Origin: Pseudomonadota bacterium
GTDB lineage: Bacteria > Pseudomonadota > Gammaproteobacteria > Burkholderiales > Chitinibacteraceae
Assembly: GCA_026399755.1 (NCBI GenBank)
Contig: JAPLQI010000052.1
Location: forward strand, 1-64,000
Reading direction: 5' to 3'
DNA: 64,000 bases
The notes under the pieces were generated by a model. That model searched no databases. It saw nothing but the letters and a program-made list of their open reading frames with translations, and was not told the origin of the DNA. Position 1 is the stretch's first letter, and every line of letters starts with the position of its first letter. This document shows positions 31,551 through 40,592 of the stretch, piece by piece. Made by a program: the position numbers and the translations under genes.

Positions 31551-32222
31551 CTACTTAGGCAATTTATCTGCATCTAATAGGCGAATCACGCCTTGCTCCA
31601 TATGCAGCCAGCCGTGTTCCATCCATACACTCAGCTGCTTATTCACACTTTCACGGCTAGAGCCCACCATATTGGCTAATTCTTGCTGGGTAAGCTTCAA
31701 ATCAATCGTCACCCCCTCGTCATCTTTTATCCCATGCTGATGAGCAAGCTGCCTCAGCGTTTTCCCAAGGCGCTGGGGCAAATTAAGAAACATCGCGTCT
31801 TGTAGGAAATCATCGACACTACGCAGACGCTGACAAAGCGCCGCAATCATTTGATGCATCACCTGCGGATGGCGGTCCAGATACTGCATCACGTTTTCCC
31901 GCCGCAACACCAACAACTCACAAGGCTCTAAAGTTTCTACCGAAGCGGTACGTAAACCACCATCCAGCATGGCAATCTCACCAAACATTTCCCCCGCTTC
32001 CAAAATACTAATGGTCGCTTCCTTACCCTCGGCGCTACTTCTAATCACTTTTAAACGCCCATGCAAAACGGCATACATTTCATTACCAGGGGTTCCTTGC
32101 AATACAACCATTTGCTTGGCACGCAAGCTGCGTAGCTCGGTATGAGTGGCTAATTCAGCGAGATCCGCATTACTTAAATCACAAAATAAGCTGCTGCCTA
32201 ATAATAATTTAACTTTATCCAT
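31551..32222 (-). CDS. Crp/Fnr family transcriptional regulator
   Basis: A 223-residue regulator. The cyclic-nucleotide-binding beta-roll (about residues 15-125) has ILEAGEMFGEIAMLDGGLRTASVE, with the FGE...RTAS phosphate-binding cassette that in CRP contacts cAMP. The C-terminal winged helix (about 150-220) has LKLTQQELANMVGSSRESVNKQLS as its HTH. No Fnr-type Cys cluster is seen at the N-terminus, so a cAMP or cyclic dinucleotide ligand is more likely than an Fe-S sensor. Regulated genes cannot be told. Confidence 0.9.
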   Translation of the reverse strand: MDKVKLLLGSSLFCDLSNADLAELATHTELRSLRAKQMVVLQGTPGNEMYAVLHGRLKVIRSSAEGKEATISILEAGEMFGEIAMLDGGLRTASVETLEPCELLVLRRENVMQYLDRHPQVMHQMIAALCQRLRSVDDFLQDAMFLNLPQRLGKTLRQLAHQHGIKDDEGVTIDLKLTQQELANMVGSSRESVNKQLSVWMEHGWLHMEQGVIRLLDADKLPK

Positions 32223-32315
32223 ACTGATTCTCTTTAGAGCAAGACGGTTGTATTCGGATCACCCTTGTTGAACATCAGGGCGAGCGGCTAAGTTTTCGCG
32301 CTATTAAATAGGGCC

Positions 32316-33086
32316 TTAAATAGCCAAGCTGGCAATCACCGGCGTGTGATCAGAGGGGCGCTCATTTTTTCTAGGCTCACGATCAATCACGCATGCACTG
32401 CATAAAGGCACTAATTCTTGTGACAATAAAATATGATCAATTCGCATACCGGCATTTTTTCTAAAACCAAAACCACGATAATCCCACCAAGAAAACGACT
32501 TCTCTGGCTGATCAAATAAGCGATAGGCGTCCGTTAAGCCTAAATCTAATAAAGCTTGAAATGCATCACGCTCTGGCGCTGAAACTAAAACTTGCCCCAC
32601 CCATTTAGCCGGATCATGCACATCAATATCATGAGGAGCAATATTATAATCACCCAACAAGGCTAATTTAGAATGCGCGGCCATTTCTGTTTTCAACCAC
32701 GCTGTCATTGCAAGAAGCCAAGATAATTTATATGGGTATTTTTCTGAATCTAATGCCTGCCCATTGGGAATATAAGCGCAAACAAGGCGCACGCCTTTGA
32801 TTGTTGCCGCAATTAATCGAACCTGATGATCAACAAAGCCAGGAATATTCACCACTACATCGCTTAAAGCTTCCCGCGCAATAATGGCCACACCGTTATA
32901 GGTTTTTTGCCCAGCAAACACCACATGAAACCCAGCTGCTTCAATCTCTGCATGAGGGAAATTAACGTCTTCCATTTTAGTTTCTTGCAAGCAGAGCGCC
33001 GTGACATCGGGGTTTGCAGCCAGCCATTCTAATACCTGAGGCAGACGCACTTTAAGACTATTCACGTTCCAAGTTACAATTTGCAT
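32316..33086 (-). CDS. xth: Exodeoxyribonuclease III
   Basis: A 256-residue AP endonuclease/3'-exonuclease of the EEP superfamily. Motifs are IVTWNVNSLKVRLPQVLEWL, LCLQETKMED (metal Glu), LLGDYNIAPHDIDVHDP (catalytic Asp and Asn) and the C-terminal RPSDHTPVI (Asp-His). It acts in base-excision repair at abasic sites. Expressed alone on the minus strand, 93 nt upstream of the Crp/Fnr gene start. Confidence 0.94.
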   Translation of the reverse strand: MQIVTWNVNSLKVRLPQVLEWLAANPDVTALCLQETKMEDVNFPHAEIEAAGFHVVFAGQKTYNGVAIIAREALSDVVVNIPGFVDHQVRLIAATIKGVRLVCAYIPNGQALDSEKYPYKLSWLLAMTAWLKTEMAAHSKLALLGDYNIAPHDIDVHDPAKWVGQVLVSAPERDAFQALLDLGLTDAYRLFDQPEKSFSWWDYRGFGFRKNAGMRIDHILLSQELVPLCSACVIDREPRKNERPSDHTPVIASLAI

Positions 33087-33324
33087 AATGTGGTGTATTC
33101 CTTTTATTCAATCAATCTATTTTTTTGCCTAGCGACGCTGCTTACTCTATTTCTGGCAGAGAATCGAAGCCAGCATATTAAATCCCACGTTAAATCATAT
33201 TGTACTTAAAATTATTTATCAAAAGACGCTGCATGCAGACTAAATATGGAGAAGCTTTATGGTTTTAATCCCTAAAGCAGAGCCCTCCTCTCCTAAACCA
33301 CTCAAAATACCCGCCTCTTTATAC

Positions 33325-33351
33325 AAAAAGCCACCTCTAAGGTGGCTTTAT
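33325..33351 (-). terminator. Terminator of the small minus-strand gene at 33367
   Basis: Perfect 10-bp stem AAAGCCACCT / AGGTGGCTTT with a 3-nt loop. On the minus strand it is followed by T5. It starts 17 nt after the stop of 33367-33660. The rest of the gap 33087-33324 shows no gene. Confidence 0.85.
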
Positions 33352-33366
33352 GCTCTTATGTCTCAA

Positions 33367-33660
33367 CTATCGATGCGATAAATCAAGCGCCTGAAATATA
33401 GCCAAAAACTGATGCTGCCCAACATGAAATTTGCAAAGAACTGGGTTTTCTAGCTCATCAGAGCTGCCTGGAAAGCCCTCAATCGTATAAGCAGTCTTGA
33501 TGGTTCTACCCTTGTCAGCGGCGTGGAATACTCTCTCCCCAATATTAAATGATTCCATTTCACAAATTCCTTTCATTACAGTTTCAGGAATCATCAGCTT
33601 ATCCCCAATGCAGCATTCTAGATAGCCCTGATCATTTGACTGTGCGCAAAGAAAGCACAC
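33367..33660 (-). CDS. Small hypothetical protein
   Basis: A 97-residue product if translation starts at GTG 33660. An alternative ATG at 33594 (MIPETVMKGICEMESF) has GGGG about 9 nt upstream and gives 75 residues. The sequence has a Cys-rich beginning (CFLCAQSNDQGYLECC) only in the long form, then a compact domain FNIGERVFHAADKGRTIKTAYTIEG. No family recognised. The clear terminator directly downstream supports a real transcript. Confidence 0.5.
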   Translation of the reverse strand: MCFLCAQSNDQGYLECCIGDKLMIPETVMKGICEMESFNIGERVFHAADKGRTIKTAYTIEGFPGSSDELENPVLCKFHVGQHQFLAIFQALDLSHR

Positions 33661-33802
33661 TCTGCATGCCGGCCATTAGCGGGGTTAAACCTTACAAAAG
33701 CTGCTAAAACTAAAACATTTACTTAGGAGCAACGCACAAACGAGCAAGGAATAATTCAGCTGCTAGTATTGTTTGTATCGAATATTCAAATAGGGGGTTG
33801 TT

Positions 33803-34276
33803 ATGTTACGACTCATATTAAGTGCTTTTATTCTTTTACTTGCCGCCTGCGCATCGGGCCCACGCGAAACGGCCGCTACGCCACAAGCAGATATAAAATT
33901 CGTAGATTACAAAGGCTTTGATCGAGATTTAATTAGCTCTTTAACCGCCCCCCTACCTAAAATTCAAGTCGCATTTTATGAGCAAATCACGCCCAATGCG
34001 CTGCCTGAACGACTGCAGAAATGGATGGCTGCAGTAGAGGCCAATGGCGGAAGAGTCGATATTACCGTGCCTAAATCTAATTCAACTATTTCTGGCAAAA
34101 ACCCATTGCTCATTATTAGTTTAATTACCTCGCTATGGTCAGCTAATAAAATGGTGCAAGAAGTCAGTGGAGAGGCGCAATTTAATGCGGCCAGTCTCTA
34201 CAATGCCGAAGTCATTTTAAAATATGACGACAAAAATAAAATGGTGATTGATAAAGTCATTTTTCATAAAAAATAA
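33803..34276 (+). CDS. Predicted lipoprotein, function unknown
   Basis: A 157-residue protein with lipoprotein signal MLRLILSAFILLLAACASG (lipobox LAAC, Cys 16). The mature domain has the core FVDYKGFDRDLISSLTAPLPKIQVAF and ends VILKYDDKNKMVIDKVIFHKK. A hydrophobic segment LLIISLITSLWSA lies mid-protein. A strong Shine-Dalgarno AGGGGG precedes the ATG. It lies 215 nt upstream of the caspase operon on the same strand, separated by a hairpin at about 34303-34324, so a joint role is possible but unproven. Confidence 0.7.
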   Translation: MLRLILSAFILLLAACASGPRETAATPQADIKFVDYKGFDRDLISSLTAPLPKIQVAFYEQITPNALPERLQKWMAAVEANGGRVDITVPKSNSTISGKNPLLIISLITSLWSANKMVQEVSGEAQFNAASLYNAEVILKYDDKNKMVIDKVIFHKK

Positions 34277-34491
34277 ACACACCCGCAAACGCAATAAAGG
34301 CCATGTCCTCATCGGCATGGCCTGATAAATAATGCTGCCTGCAAAATATCAACAAGACTCCCTTCCTGCTTTTAACAGCAGCTAGCCCGCCTTTTCATCG
34401 CCAAGCACCACATATAAGTTACCCGCCACATTTTAAGCACTTCTATAGTGAGAGGAGTTATTTTTCACGACATCAAAGGCAGAAGTGCAGC

Positions 34492-37400
34492 ATGAAACGC
34501 TTTATTCTTCTCGCCCTTATTTCAGCATGGGCATGGGGTGAAAATGCGCCGGTACTGCGTTTAGATACGCCCCAGCACCACGCCCCGATTCGCCGCATGG
34601 CCCTTGATGCCACCGAGCAATGGCTACTCACTGCGGGTGATGATAAAACCGCCCGTATTTGGCAGCTGCCTGCCGGCAACCCCGTTGGCGTATTGCGCGT
34701 GCCTGTAGGCACGGGCTTTGAAGGCCGGTTATACGCTCTAACCATCAGCCCTGATGGTAAAACCGTGGCCATAGCTGGGGATACCGGTGTGGCAAATGGC
34801 CCGATGCGAGTGTGGTTTTTTGATCGCGCCAGCACCCGCCTCATCCGTACCACGCTACTAGGCCCTGGCGAAATCAAGCAATTACGCTACGCCCCTGATG
34901 GGCAAACATTAGCGGCCTGCTCAGCAACCACACCTACTTTGTGGCTGATCTCTAGCCTAGGCAAAGTGCTGGCGAATCAGCCGCTGCAAGGCAATTGCTA
35001 TGGTATGGATTTTGCCCCGCAAGGGTGGCTGGCAATCAGTGAATTCAATCGCAAACTCTCTGTCTGGCAATGGCGTAATAGCGAGCTTAAGCAACTAGCC
35101 GAAACACGTGATTTAGCAGGTGATTTACCCGTAAGCGTCGCCTTCTCCCCCGATGGGCAAAAGCTGGCTCTGGGCTATGTGGATATCCAAGCCCCCGTGG
35201 ATATCTGGGATAGCAGCCAAATCAGCAAAGGCCAACTCAGCCTGCTGCAGCGCTTTAAAAATAATGATCTCAGCTTTGGCGCACTCAGCAATGTCGCATG
35301 GTCTACAAATGGGCAAAGCCTTGCAGCAGCTGGCAGCGCTTACCGAAAAGAGCCTAATTACGTACTGCGCCGCTGGGATATTGCCAGCGGCCGCGCCGCA
35401 GATTTAGTCATCAATAGTAATACCGTGACCGCATTGCGCGCCTTGCCCGATGGCAGCTTGTTGTTTGCAGGATTTAATGGCCGCTGGGGGCAGGTATTCA
35501 CAGATGATCGCGTCGCCCAACAGCCACTTGCCATCGCCGATTTACGCGGCGCAGACAATCTACAAATTGCGAACGACGGCTTGCTGGTGCAATGGACTTA
35601 CCAATACGGCGAGCAAACGGCTTGGTTTAATTTGCATGAGCGAATTATTAGAATGGGCCGCGCGCCCAATAGCTTGCAAAGCGGCTCAACACGCGGCTTT
35701 AGCCAGTGGGAGAATCACCGCCAGCCCGAGTTTGCAGGTAAATCGATCGCACTGGCTCCTGGCGAATCCTCCCGCAGCGCGGCGCGGCTAGGGGAAGACG
35801 GCCTGCTTGGCGCTGATTTCTTTATTCGCAGGCTAGACGCCAGTGGCAAAGTAAGCTGGCAAATTCCCAGCGGTGGCGAAGCGCGCGCCTTAGTGCCCAC
35901 TAGCGACGCCAAGCGTTTTGTCTCTGCGCATAGCGATGGCACATTACGCTGGTATAAGGCGGACAACGGCGCGCTTTTGCTCTCGCTCTTTTTGCACCCC
36001 GATGGCATACGCTGGGTGATGTGGACGCCTCAGGGCTATTACGACGCCAGCCCCGGCAGCGATCAGCTACTAGGTTGGCAAATCAACCGTGGGCCAGACA
36101 GCCAGCCCGATTTCTTCCCTGTGGGGAAATTTCGTAAAACTTACCACCGCCCCGATGTGATCGATGAATATCTCAATGGCTGGGATATCGAGCTTGCCGT
36201 AAAAGCCGCCAATAACGCCATTCTGGCCGAGCAGCTTAGCCCGCCCAAGCCCGCCCCTGTGTCCATCAGCCAAATTTTGCCGCCGGTGGTGGAATTGATG
36301 TCCCCAGGAGAAATCACCACCGAAGCGGATAAGCTCTCCATCGATGTCATGGTTCGCAGCCCGATCGATGCCAAAGCACAGGTATTAAAAGTGCGAGTAA
36401 ATGGTGTTGAATCCGATATCAAAAATCAGATCGATGCCAGCAAGCTTGCCAATGGCCAGCCTATGCGAATTAGCTTTCCCCTGCCTGCGCAAGCCGCCAG
36501 CGTCACCATTGTTTCGGGCAGCCAAAATGGCTTTTCGCCTGTCGCCTTACTGCGGGTTAATCGGCCTCCTCAGCCCCTGCCTGTCAGCGCGGCCACTCCC
36601 GCTGTCGCCACACCCAGCAAACTGCCGGTGCCCACAACGCCCATTCCCACGCCGAGCCAAATAGTGATGCCAGCCATCACGCCCACACCCAGCAAGGTCA
36701 TCGCCCCTGTGCCGATGATTCCCCCTGTGCCGAGCAAGGTCGCCACGCTGCCCAATAAAGTAGCCGCTGCGCCCCCAGCGCCCACCAAAATTGCTGCGAT
36801 TCCTCCTGCTCCCATCGTCTTAAAGCCGCCCAAACCCAGCAAGCCCAAACTCTTTGTACTGGCCGTGGGGGTGAGTAAATATGCTAATCCAGACTACGAT
36901 TTAGGCTTGGCAGAAAAAGACGCCAGCGACTTTACTCGTAGCATGGAGTCGCAACGCAAGGGGGGCTTATACAGTGAAGTGGCGACTTTATTGCTCACCG
37001 ATAGCAAGGCCACACGCAGCAAAATATTAGAGGGGCTGAAATGGCTACAAAGCAATGTGGGTGATAAAGACACCGCCATTCTTTTTCTGGCTGGGCACGG
37101 TGTCACACGTAAAGACCGGCGCTATTTCTTTTTGCCGCACGATGTAGACACCAAGCGCCTAGACGAAACCGGTGTCGCCAACGAGCAATTCACCGAATTT
37201 ATTGCCCAAACCAAGGGGCAGCGTATTTTCTTTATCGACACCTGCCACGCAGGGAATGCGTTGGGTGGGCGGCGCTTTAGCCATGATATTGGCCAGATCG
37301 TGAACGATTTATCTTCGGATGAAAACGGCGTGGTGGTGTTTTCATCTAGCACCGGCAAGCAGCTCTCACAGGAAAATCGCGACTGGGGAAATGGCGCATT

Positions 37401-37599
37401 TACCAAGATTTTAGTGCAGGGCATCAATGGAGACGCCGATTTTCGTAAGACCGGCTGGGTCACGCAAAAAGGGCTGGATTTTTACTTAGCTTCCGAAGTA
37501 CCTCAGCTGACTAAGGGTGAACAAACGCCCTTCACTATTATTCCATTTGGCATCCCAGATTTTCCGATCACGGAACGAATCAAAGGAGTATTGAAATGA
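34492..37599 (+). CDS. Secreted WD40-repeat caspase-like (C14) protein
   Basis: A 1035-residue exported protein with signal peptide MKRFILLALISAWAWG. Residues about 25-540 hold WD40-type beta-propeller repeats (for example LLTAGDDKTARIWQLP, VAFSPDGQKLALGY, FVSAHSDGTLRWY). Residues about 690-785 form a Pro-rich linker with repeated PTPSK/PVPSK units. The C-terminal peptidase C14 (metacaspase-like) domain, about 785-1035, has the catalytic pair His869 (FLAGHGVT) and Cys918 (IDTCHAGN). It would act in the periplasm or at the envelope, with the propeller as the probable binding part. Its stop overlaps the next start (ATGA). Confidence 0.88.
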   Translation: MKRFILLALISAWAWGENAPVLRLDTPQHHAPIRRMALDATEQWLLTAGDDKTARIWQLPAGNPVGVLRVPVGTGFEGRLYALTISPDGKTVAIAGDTGVANGPMRVWFFDRASTRLIRTTLLGPGEIKQLRYAPDGQTLAACSATTPTLWLISSLGKVLANQPLQGNCYGMDFAPQGWLAISEFNRKLSVWQWRNSELKQLAETRDLAGDLPVSVAFSPDGQKLALGYVDIQAPVDIWDSSQISKGQLSLLQRFKNNDLSFGALSNVAWSTNGQSLAAAGSAYRKEPNYVLRRWDIASGRAADLVINSNTVTALRALPDGSLLFAGFNGRWGQVFTDDRVAQQPLAIADLRGADNLQIANDGLLVQWTYQYGEQTAWFNLHERIIRMGRAPNSLQSGSTRGFSQWENHRQPEFAGKSIALAPGESSRSAARLGEDGLLGADFFIRRLDASGKVSWQIPSGGEARALVPTSDAKRFVSAHSDGTLRWYKADNGALLLSLFLHPDGIRWVMWTPQGYYDASPGSDQLLGWQINRGPDSQPDFFPVGKFRKTYHRPDVIDEYLNGWDIELAVKAANNAILAEQLSPPKPAPVSISQILPPVVELMSPGEITTEADKLSIDVMVRSPIDAKAQVLKVRVNGVESDIKNQIDASKLANGQPMRISFPLPAQAASVTIVSGSQNGFSPVALLRVNRPPQPLPVSAATPAVATPSKLPVPTTPIPTPSQIVMPAITPTPSKVIAPVPMIPPVPSKVATLPNKVAAAPPAPTKIAAIPPAPIVLKPPKPSKPKLFVLAVGVSKYANPDYDLGLAEKDASDFTRSMESQRKGGLYSEVATLLLTDSKATRSKILEGLKWLQSNVGDKDTAILFLAGHGVTRKDRRYFFLPHDVDTKRLDETGVANEQFTEFIAQTKGQRIFFIDTCHAGNALGGRRFSHDIGQIVNDLSSDENGVVVFSSSTGKQLSQENRDWGNGAFTKILVQGINGDADFRKTGWVTQKGLDFYLASEVPQLTKGEQTPFTIIPFGIPDFPITERIKGVLK

Positions 37600-39080
37600 A
37601 CAAATGGCTCATCCTCGGCCTGCTGCTAGGCTTACAAGGCAATGTGTGGGCAGATAAAAAAGCGCTGATTTTTACTGTTTCAGAATACCCAAAACATATT
37701 GGCACACTGCGCGGTGTGCGTTATGACGCCGAAAACGCCCGCCAACTCGCCAATGCCATGGGCGTAGATGATAAAAATATCGTGCTTTATAAAGACGCTC
37801 AGCTTGATTTAAAAGGCATGCGCAATGCGCTCGAGCAATTTGCGAATGGCGTAAATGAAGGCGATCAAGTGTTCTTTTATTACTCTGGCCACGGTGGTCA
37901 GCAGGTTGTGCAAGGCGGCGCGCGCTGCGCCGTGGGCTTAGTCAGTGTGGATGGCAAGATTTTGCTAGATAGCGAGTTACAGCAGTTTTATCAAAAAATA
38001 GAGGGCAAAACCTCGCAACTGCTCACCTTTGTGGATGCCTGCTTTTCAGGGGGGATTTTCAATAATGTGGTGACTCGATCCATCGATGAGCCCAAAATCA
38101 CAGCCAAATTTTGGGGCGGTCGAGAAATAAGCAACAAGGGCCTCGCTGTGTGCGAAAAACCCGTGAATGTGCTCACCCGCGCCATCGATGAAAACCAGCC
38201 TGATTCAGGCAGCGTGAATCATGTCTATATCACCGCATCGCGTGAAAATGAGATTTCATTTGATGAAGAAAACAGCGGCGGCATGGTAACTGTAGCTTGG
38301 CGGCAGTGCCTAAAATCAGCGCCAGATTTAGATCGCAGCGGTGCGCTCTCTGTCGCCGAAATTCAGCAATGTGCGCAAAAAAAACTAGAAGATCGGCTCG
38401 CTGGCACCAGTGATTTTAAAGCCAGCAATATCACGGTAAGAGGCAAACGCGAATCGGTATTTCAGCTGATTGCCGTAGCGCCTAGCGCCGCTGCGATCCC
38501 ACATCAAGCCGCTGCAAGCACCGAGCAAAAGCCCATTGTTGTCGCCTCACTGGCCACTCAAGCGCCCAGCGTGATCAATTTACAAGCCACTTTAAATGAT
38601 CTTTACCAAAGCCGAGATGAGCGGCGGGTTGTAAAGCTCAAAACCAGCAAAGAAGGCAACTACCGCCTTGGCGACGCGCTCAGCTTTGAAATCCAAAGCA
38701 GCCATTCGGGCTATGTATATGTGCTGATGGTGGGCTCAGACAATAAAACGTTTGACATGCTCTATCCCAATCAGCTGGCGACGAATAATTTTATCAATAA
38801 ATCATCTGCACTCCCCCTACCCAGCAAGGGCTGGAAAATGAGGCTGGCTGAGCCTGCAGGCAGTAATCGCCTCTTAGTGATCGTCAGCGATGCGCCTCGT
38901 GATTTTTCCCGATTAAGCTATCAAAAAATCGGCCCATTTTCGATTTTTAACGGCTCGGCGAGTGGCCAATATGATTTACAAAGCGCCATGCAAGCGCTAT
39001 CCCCCAAGCAAAAATGCGATACAAGGACCGGATGCACTTCATCCTATGGTGCGGCCTTGCTCGATATCACTGCGGAGTAA
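37596..39080 (+). CDS. Secreted caspase-like protein with DUF4384 domain
   Basis: A 494-residue exported protein with signal MNKWLILGLLLGLQGNVWA. The C14 caspase domain (about 20-290) starts KKALIFTVSEYPKHIGTLRG and has His99 (FYYSGHGGQQ) and Cys149 (TFVDACFSGG). The C-terminal region from about residue 345 (YRLGDALSFEIQSSHSGYVY) followed by DMLYPN resembles DUF4384, a beta-rich domain often attached to bacterial caspases and kinases. It overlaps the preceding gene by 4 nt and precedes the OmpA gene by 4 nt, so the three genes form one operon. Confidence 0.88.
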   Translation: MNKWLILGLLLGLQGNVWADKKALIFTVSEYPKHIGTLRGVRYDAENARQLANAMGVDDKNIVLYKDAQLDLKGMRNALEQFANGVNEGDQVFFYYSGHGGQQVVQGGARCAVGLVSVDGKILLDSELQQFYQKIEGKTSQLLTFVDACFSGGIFNNVVTRSIDEPKITAKFWGGREISNKGLAVCEKPVNVLTRAIDENQPDSGSVNHVYITASRENEISFDEENSGGMVTVAWRQCLKSAPDLDRSGALSVAEIQQCAQKKLEDRLAGTSDFKASNITVRGKRESVFQLIAVAPSAAAIPHQAAASTEQKPIVVASLATQAPSVINLQATLNDLYQSRDERRVVKLKTSKEGNYRLGDALSFEIQSSHSGYVYVLMVGSDNKTFDMLYPNQLATNNFINKSSALPLPSKGWKMRLAEPAGSNRLLVIVSDAPRDFSRLSYQKIGPFSIFNGSASGQYDLQSAMQALSPKQKCDTRTGCTSSYGAALLDITAE

Positions 39081-39084
39081 CATC

Positions 39085-39624
39085 ATGAATACCCAAATCT
39101 TACTGATGCCCCTGCTGCTAATCGTTTTAATCAGCAACAGCAATGCGGCGGAGAGCAGCGAGCAAATGGTTGAATCCTTGCTGCCAAGTAAAACGGTAAC
39201 ACGCAATATCGTTATCGAAGAAGAAGGCCAGCCCAGCACCACAACGCCTCCGTCCCCCAACCCCAGTATTTCTATTCCCATCGTGTTTGAATACGGCTCC
39301 AGCCGGCTCACCCCCGACAGCCGCAGAACGCTCGACACCATCGCCAGAGCGCTCAATCACCCAAAATTACAAGCTTATCAATTTTTAATTGAAGGCCACA
39401 CCGATGGCAAAGGCAGCAGCGAAACCAATCAAGCGCTCTCAGAAAAACGGGCTGCAGCGGTGCGCGATTATCTCAGCGGGCCACGCCATGTTGAACAAAT
39501 GCGCTTACTGGTGGTGGGCAAAGGCGCAAGCGAATTACTCCTGCCGAATGAGCCTTATGCAGCAGCTAATCGCCGAGTAAAATTTGTGAACGTGGGGAAA
39601 ATCCAAGAAAACAAGGCGGAATAA
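39085..39624 (+). CDS. OmpA-family peptidoglycan-binding protein
   Basis: A 179-residue exported protein: signal peptide MNTQILLMPLLLIVLISNSNA, a short linker rich in Pro/Ser/Thr, and a C-terminal OmpA-like domain from about residue 65. That domain shows IPIVFEYGSSRLTPDSRRTL, IEGHTDGKGSSETNQALSEK and the final EPYAAANRRVKFV. The domain anchors to peptidoglycan. The ATG at 39085 follows GCGGAG. As last gene of the caspase operon it probably tethers or localises the caspase-like proteins at the cell wall. Confidence 0.88.
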   Translation: MNTQILLMPLLLIVLISNSNAAESSEQMVESLLPSKTVTRNIVIEEEGQPSTTTPPSPNPSISIPIVFEYGSSRLTPDSRRTLDTIARALNHPKLQAYQFLIEGHTDGKGSSETNQALSEKRAAAVRDYLSGPRHVEQMRLLVVGKGASELLLPNEPYAAANRRVKFVNVGKIQENKAE

Positions 39625-39794
39625 GGGCCACACTGAATACATCATTAAAGTGAATGGCTCTTTAACACCAAACGGAGAGCCTGCAACTAAAATGGCGTAA
39701 ATGCCGATGAGCTATTCACAAGAACATCACATGGCAAGGGCCACCCAATACATCTGCAGCGCTAGTAAATAACAATTCCTGCAAGCTAAGGGAT

Positions 39795-39824
39795 GAAGAC
39801 GAATCATCGTCTTCTACTTTATTT
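39795..39824 (+). terminator. Possible terminator after the caspase operon
   Basis: GAAGACGA-ATCA-TCGTCTTC stem followed by TACTTTATTT. The T-tract is interrupted and it lies 170 nt from the OmpA stop. The gap 39625-39871 contains no other recognised feature. Confidence 0.5.
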
Positions 39825-39871
39825 GCCCTAACACCGCGTATCATCCTGCTATCTATCAATATAAATTAATC

Positions 39872-40516
39872 ATGCTGCCTATCCTTTATTCCTTTCGCCG
39901 TTGCCCTTATGCCATGCGCGCCAGAATGGCGATTCAATATTCTGGCATCCAAGTGCAATTGCGTGAAATTGTGCTGCGTAATAAACCAGCAGAATTATTA
40001 CTCGCCTCGCCCAAGGGTACAGTACCGGTATTGATATTAAATAATGGCCAAGTAATAGAACAAAGCCGAGAAATTATGCAATGGGCATTAGAGCAAAATG
40101 ACCCTCAGCAATGGCTTTGCCAGCAAGACAGCGAGCTAAGTACACAAATTGCCCTATTGATTGATCATAACGATCAGCAATTTAAAACCCATCTTGATCA
40201 ATATAAATACGCAGACCGCTATCCTGCTCATCCCAAAGAATATTACCGAGCACAGGGTGAGTTATTTTTACGTGATTTAGAAACGCGTTTAGCGCAAAAC
40301 TCTTTTTTATTGCTGCATCAAATATGCTTGGCAGATATTGCGATATTTCCGTTTATTCGCCAATTTGCTGGCGTTGATCCAGAATGGTTTGACGCTGCCC
40401 CCTATCCTAAGCTAAAGCAGTGGCTGAGTTTTTTCTGTAATAGCAGCGACTATCAAAGCGTGATGCAGAAATTTGTAGTCTGGCAAGTAGGTACTCCCCC
40501 TTTTATTTTTCCCTAA
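39872..40516 (+). CDS. Glutathione S-transferase family protein
   Basis: A 214-residue GST-fold protein. The N-terminal thioredoxin-like domain has LYSFRRCPYAMRARMAIQYSG (CPYA motif with a glutaredoxin-like Cys), then SPKGTVPVLILNNGQVIEQS, which holds the cis-Pro and the Ser/Glu glutathione contacts. The helical C-terminal domain ends with ICLADIAIFPFIRQFAGVD. This resembles Omega/beta-type or GrxB-like GSTs. Substrate unknown. Single gene. Confidence 0.85.
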   Translation: MLPILYSFRRCPYAMRARMAIQYSGIQVQLREIVLRNKPAELLLASPKGTVPVLILNNGQVIEQSREIMQWALEQNDPQQWLCQQDSELSTQIALLIDHNDQQFKTHLDQYKYADRYPAHPKEYYRAQGELFLRDLETRLAQNSFLLLHQICLADIAIFPFIRQFAGVDPEWFDAAPYPKLKQWLSFFCNSSDYQSVMQKFVVWQVGTPPFIFP

Positions 40517-40592
40517 TAGACAAATACGCAATCCAAACCGCTGTTTTTTCGGTAACCTTGCGACTTGAATGTGTATTAGAAACTGAGTCATT

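Noticed and set aside
33259-33381. 40-codon frame with GGAG upstream, starting MVLIPKAEPSSPKP
   Set aside because: It reads through the terminator of the minus-strand gene and overlaps that gene's end. No family resemblance.
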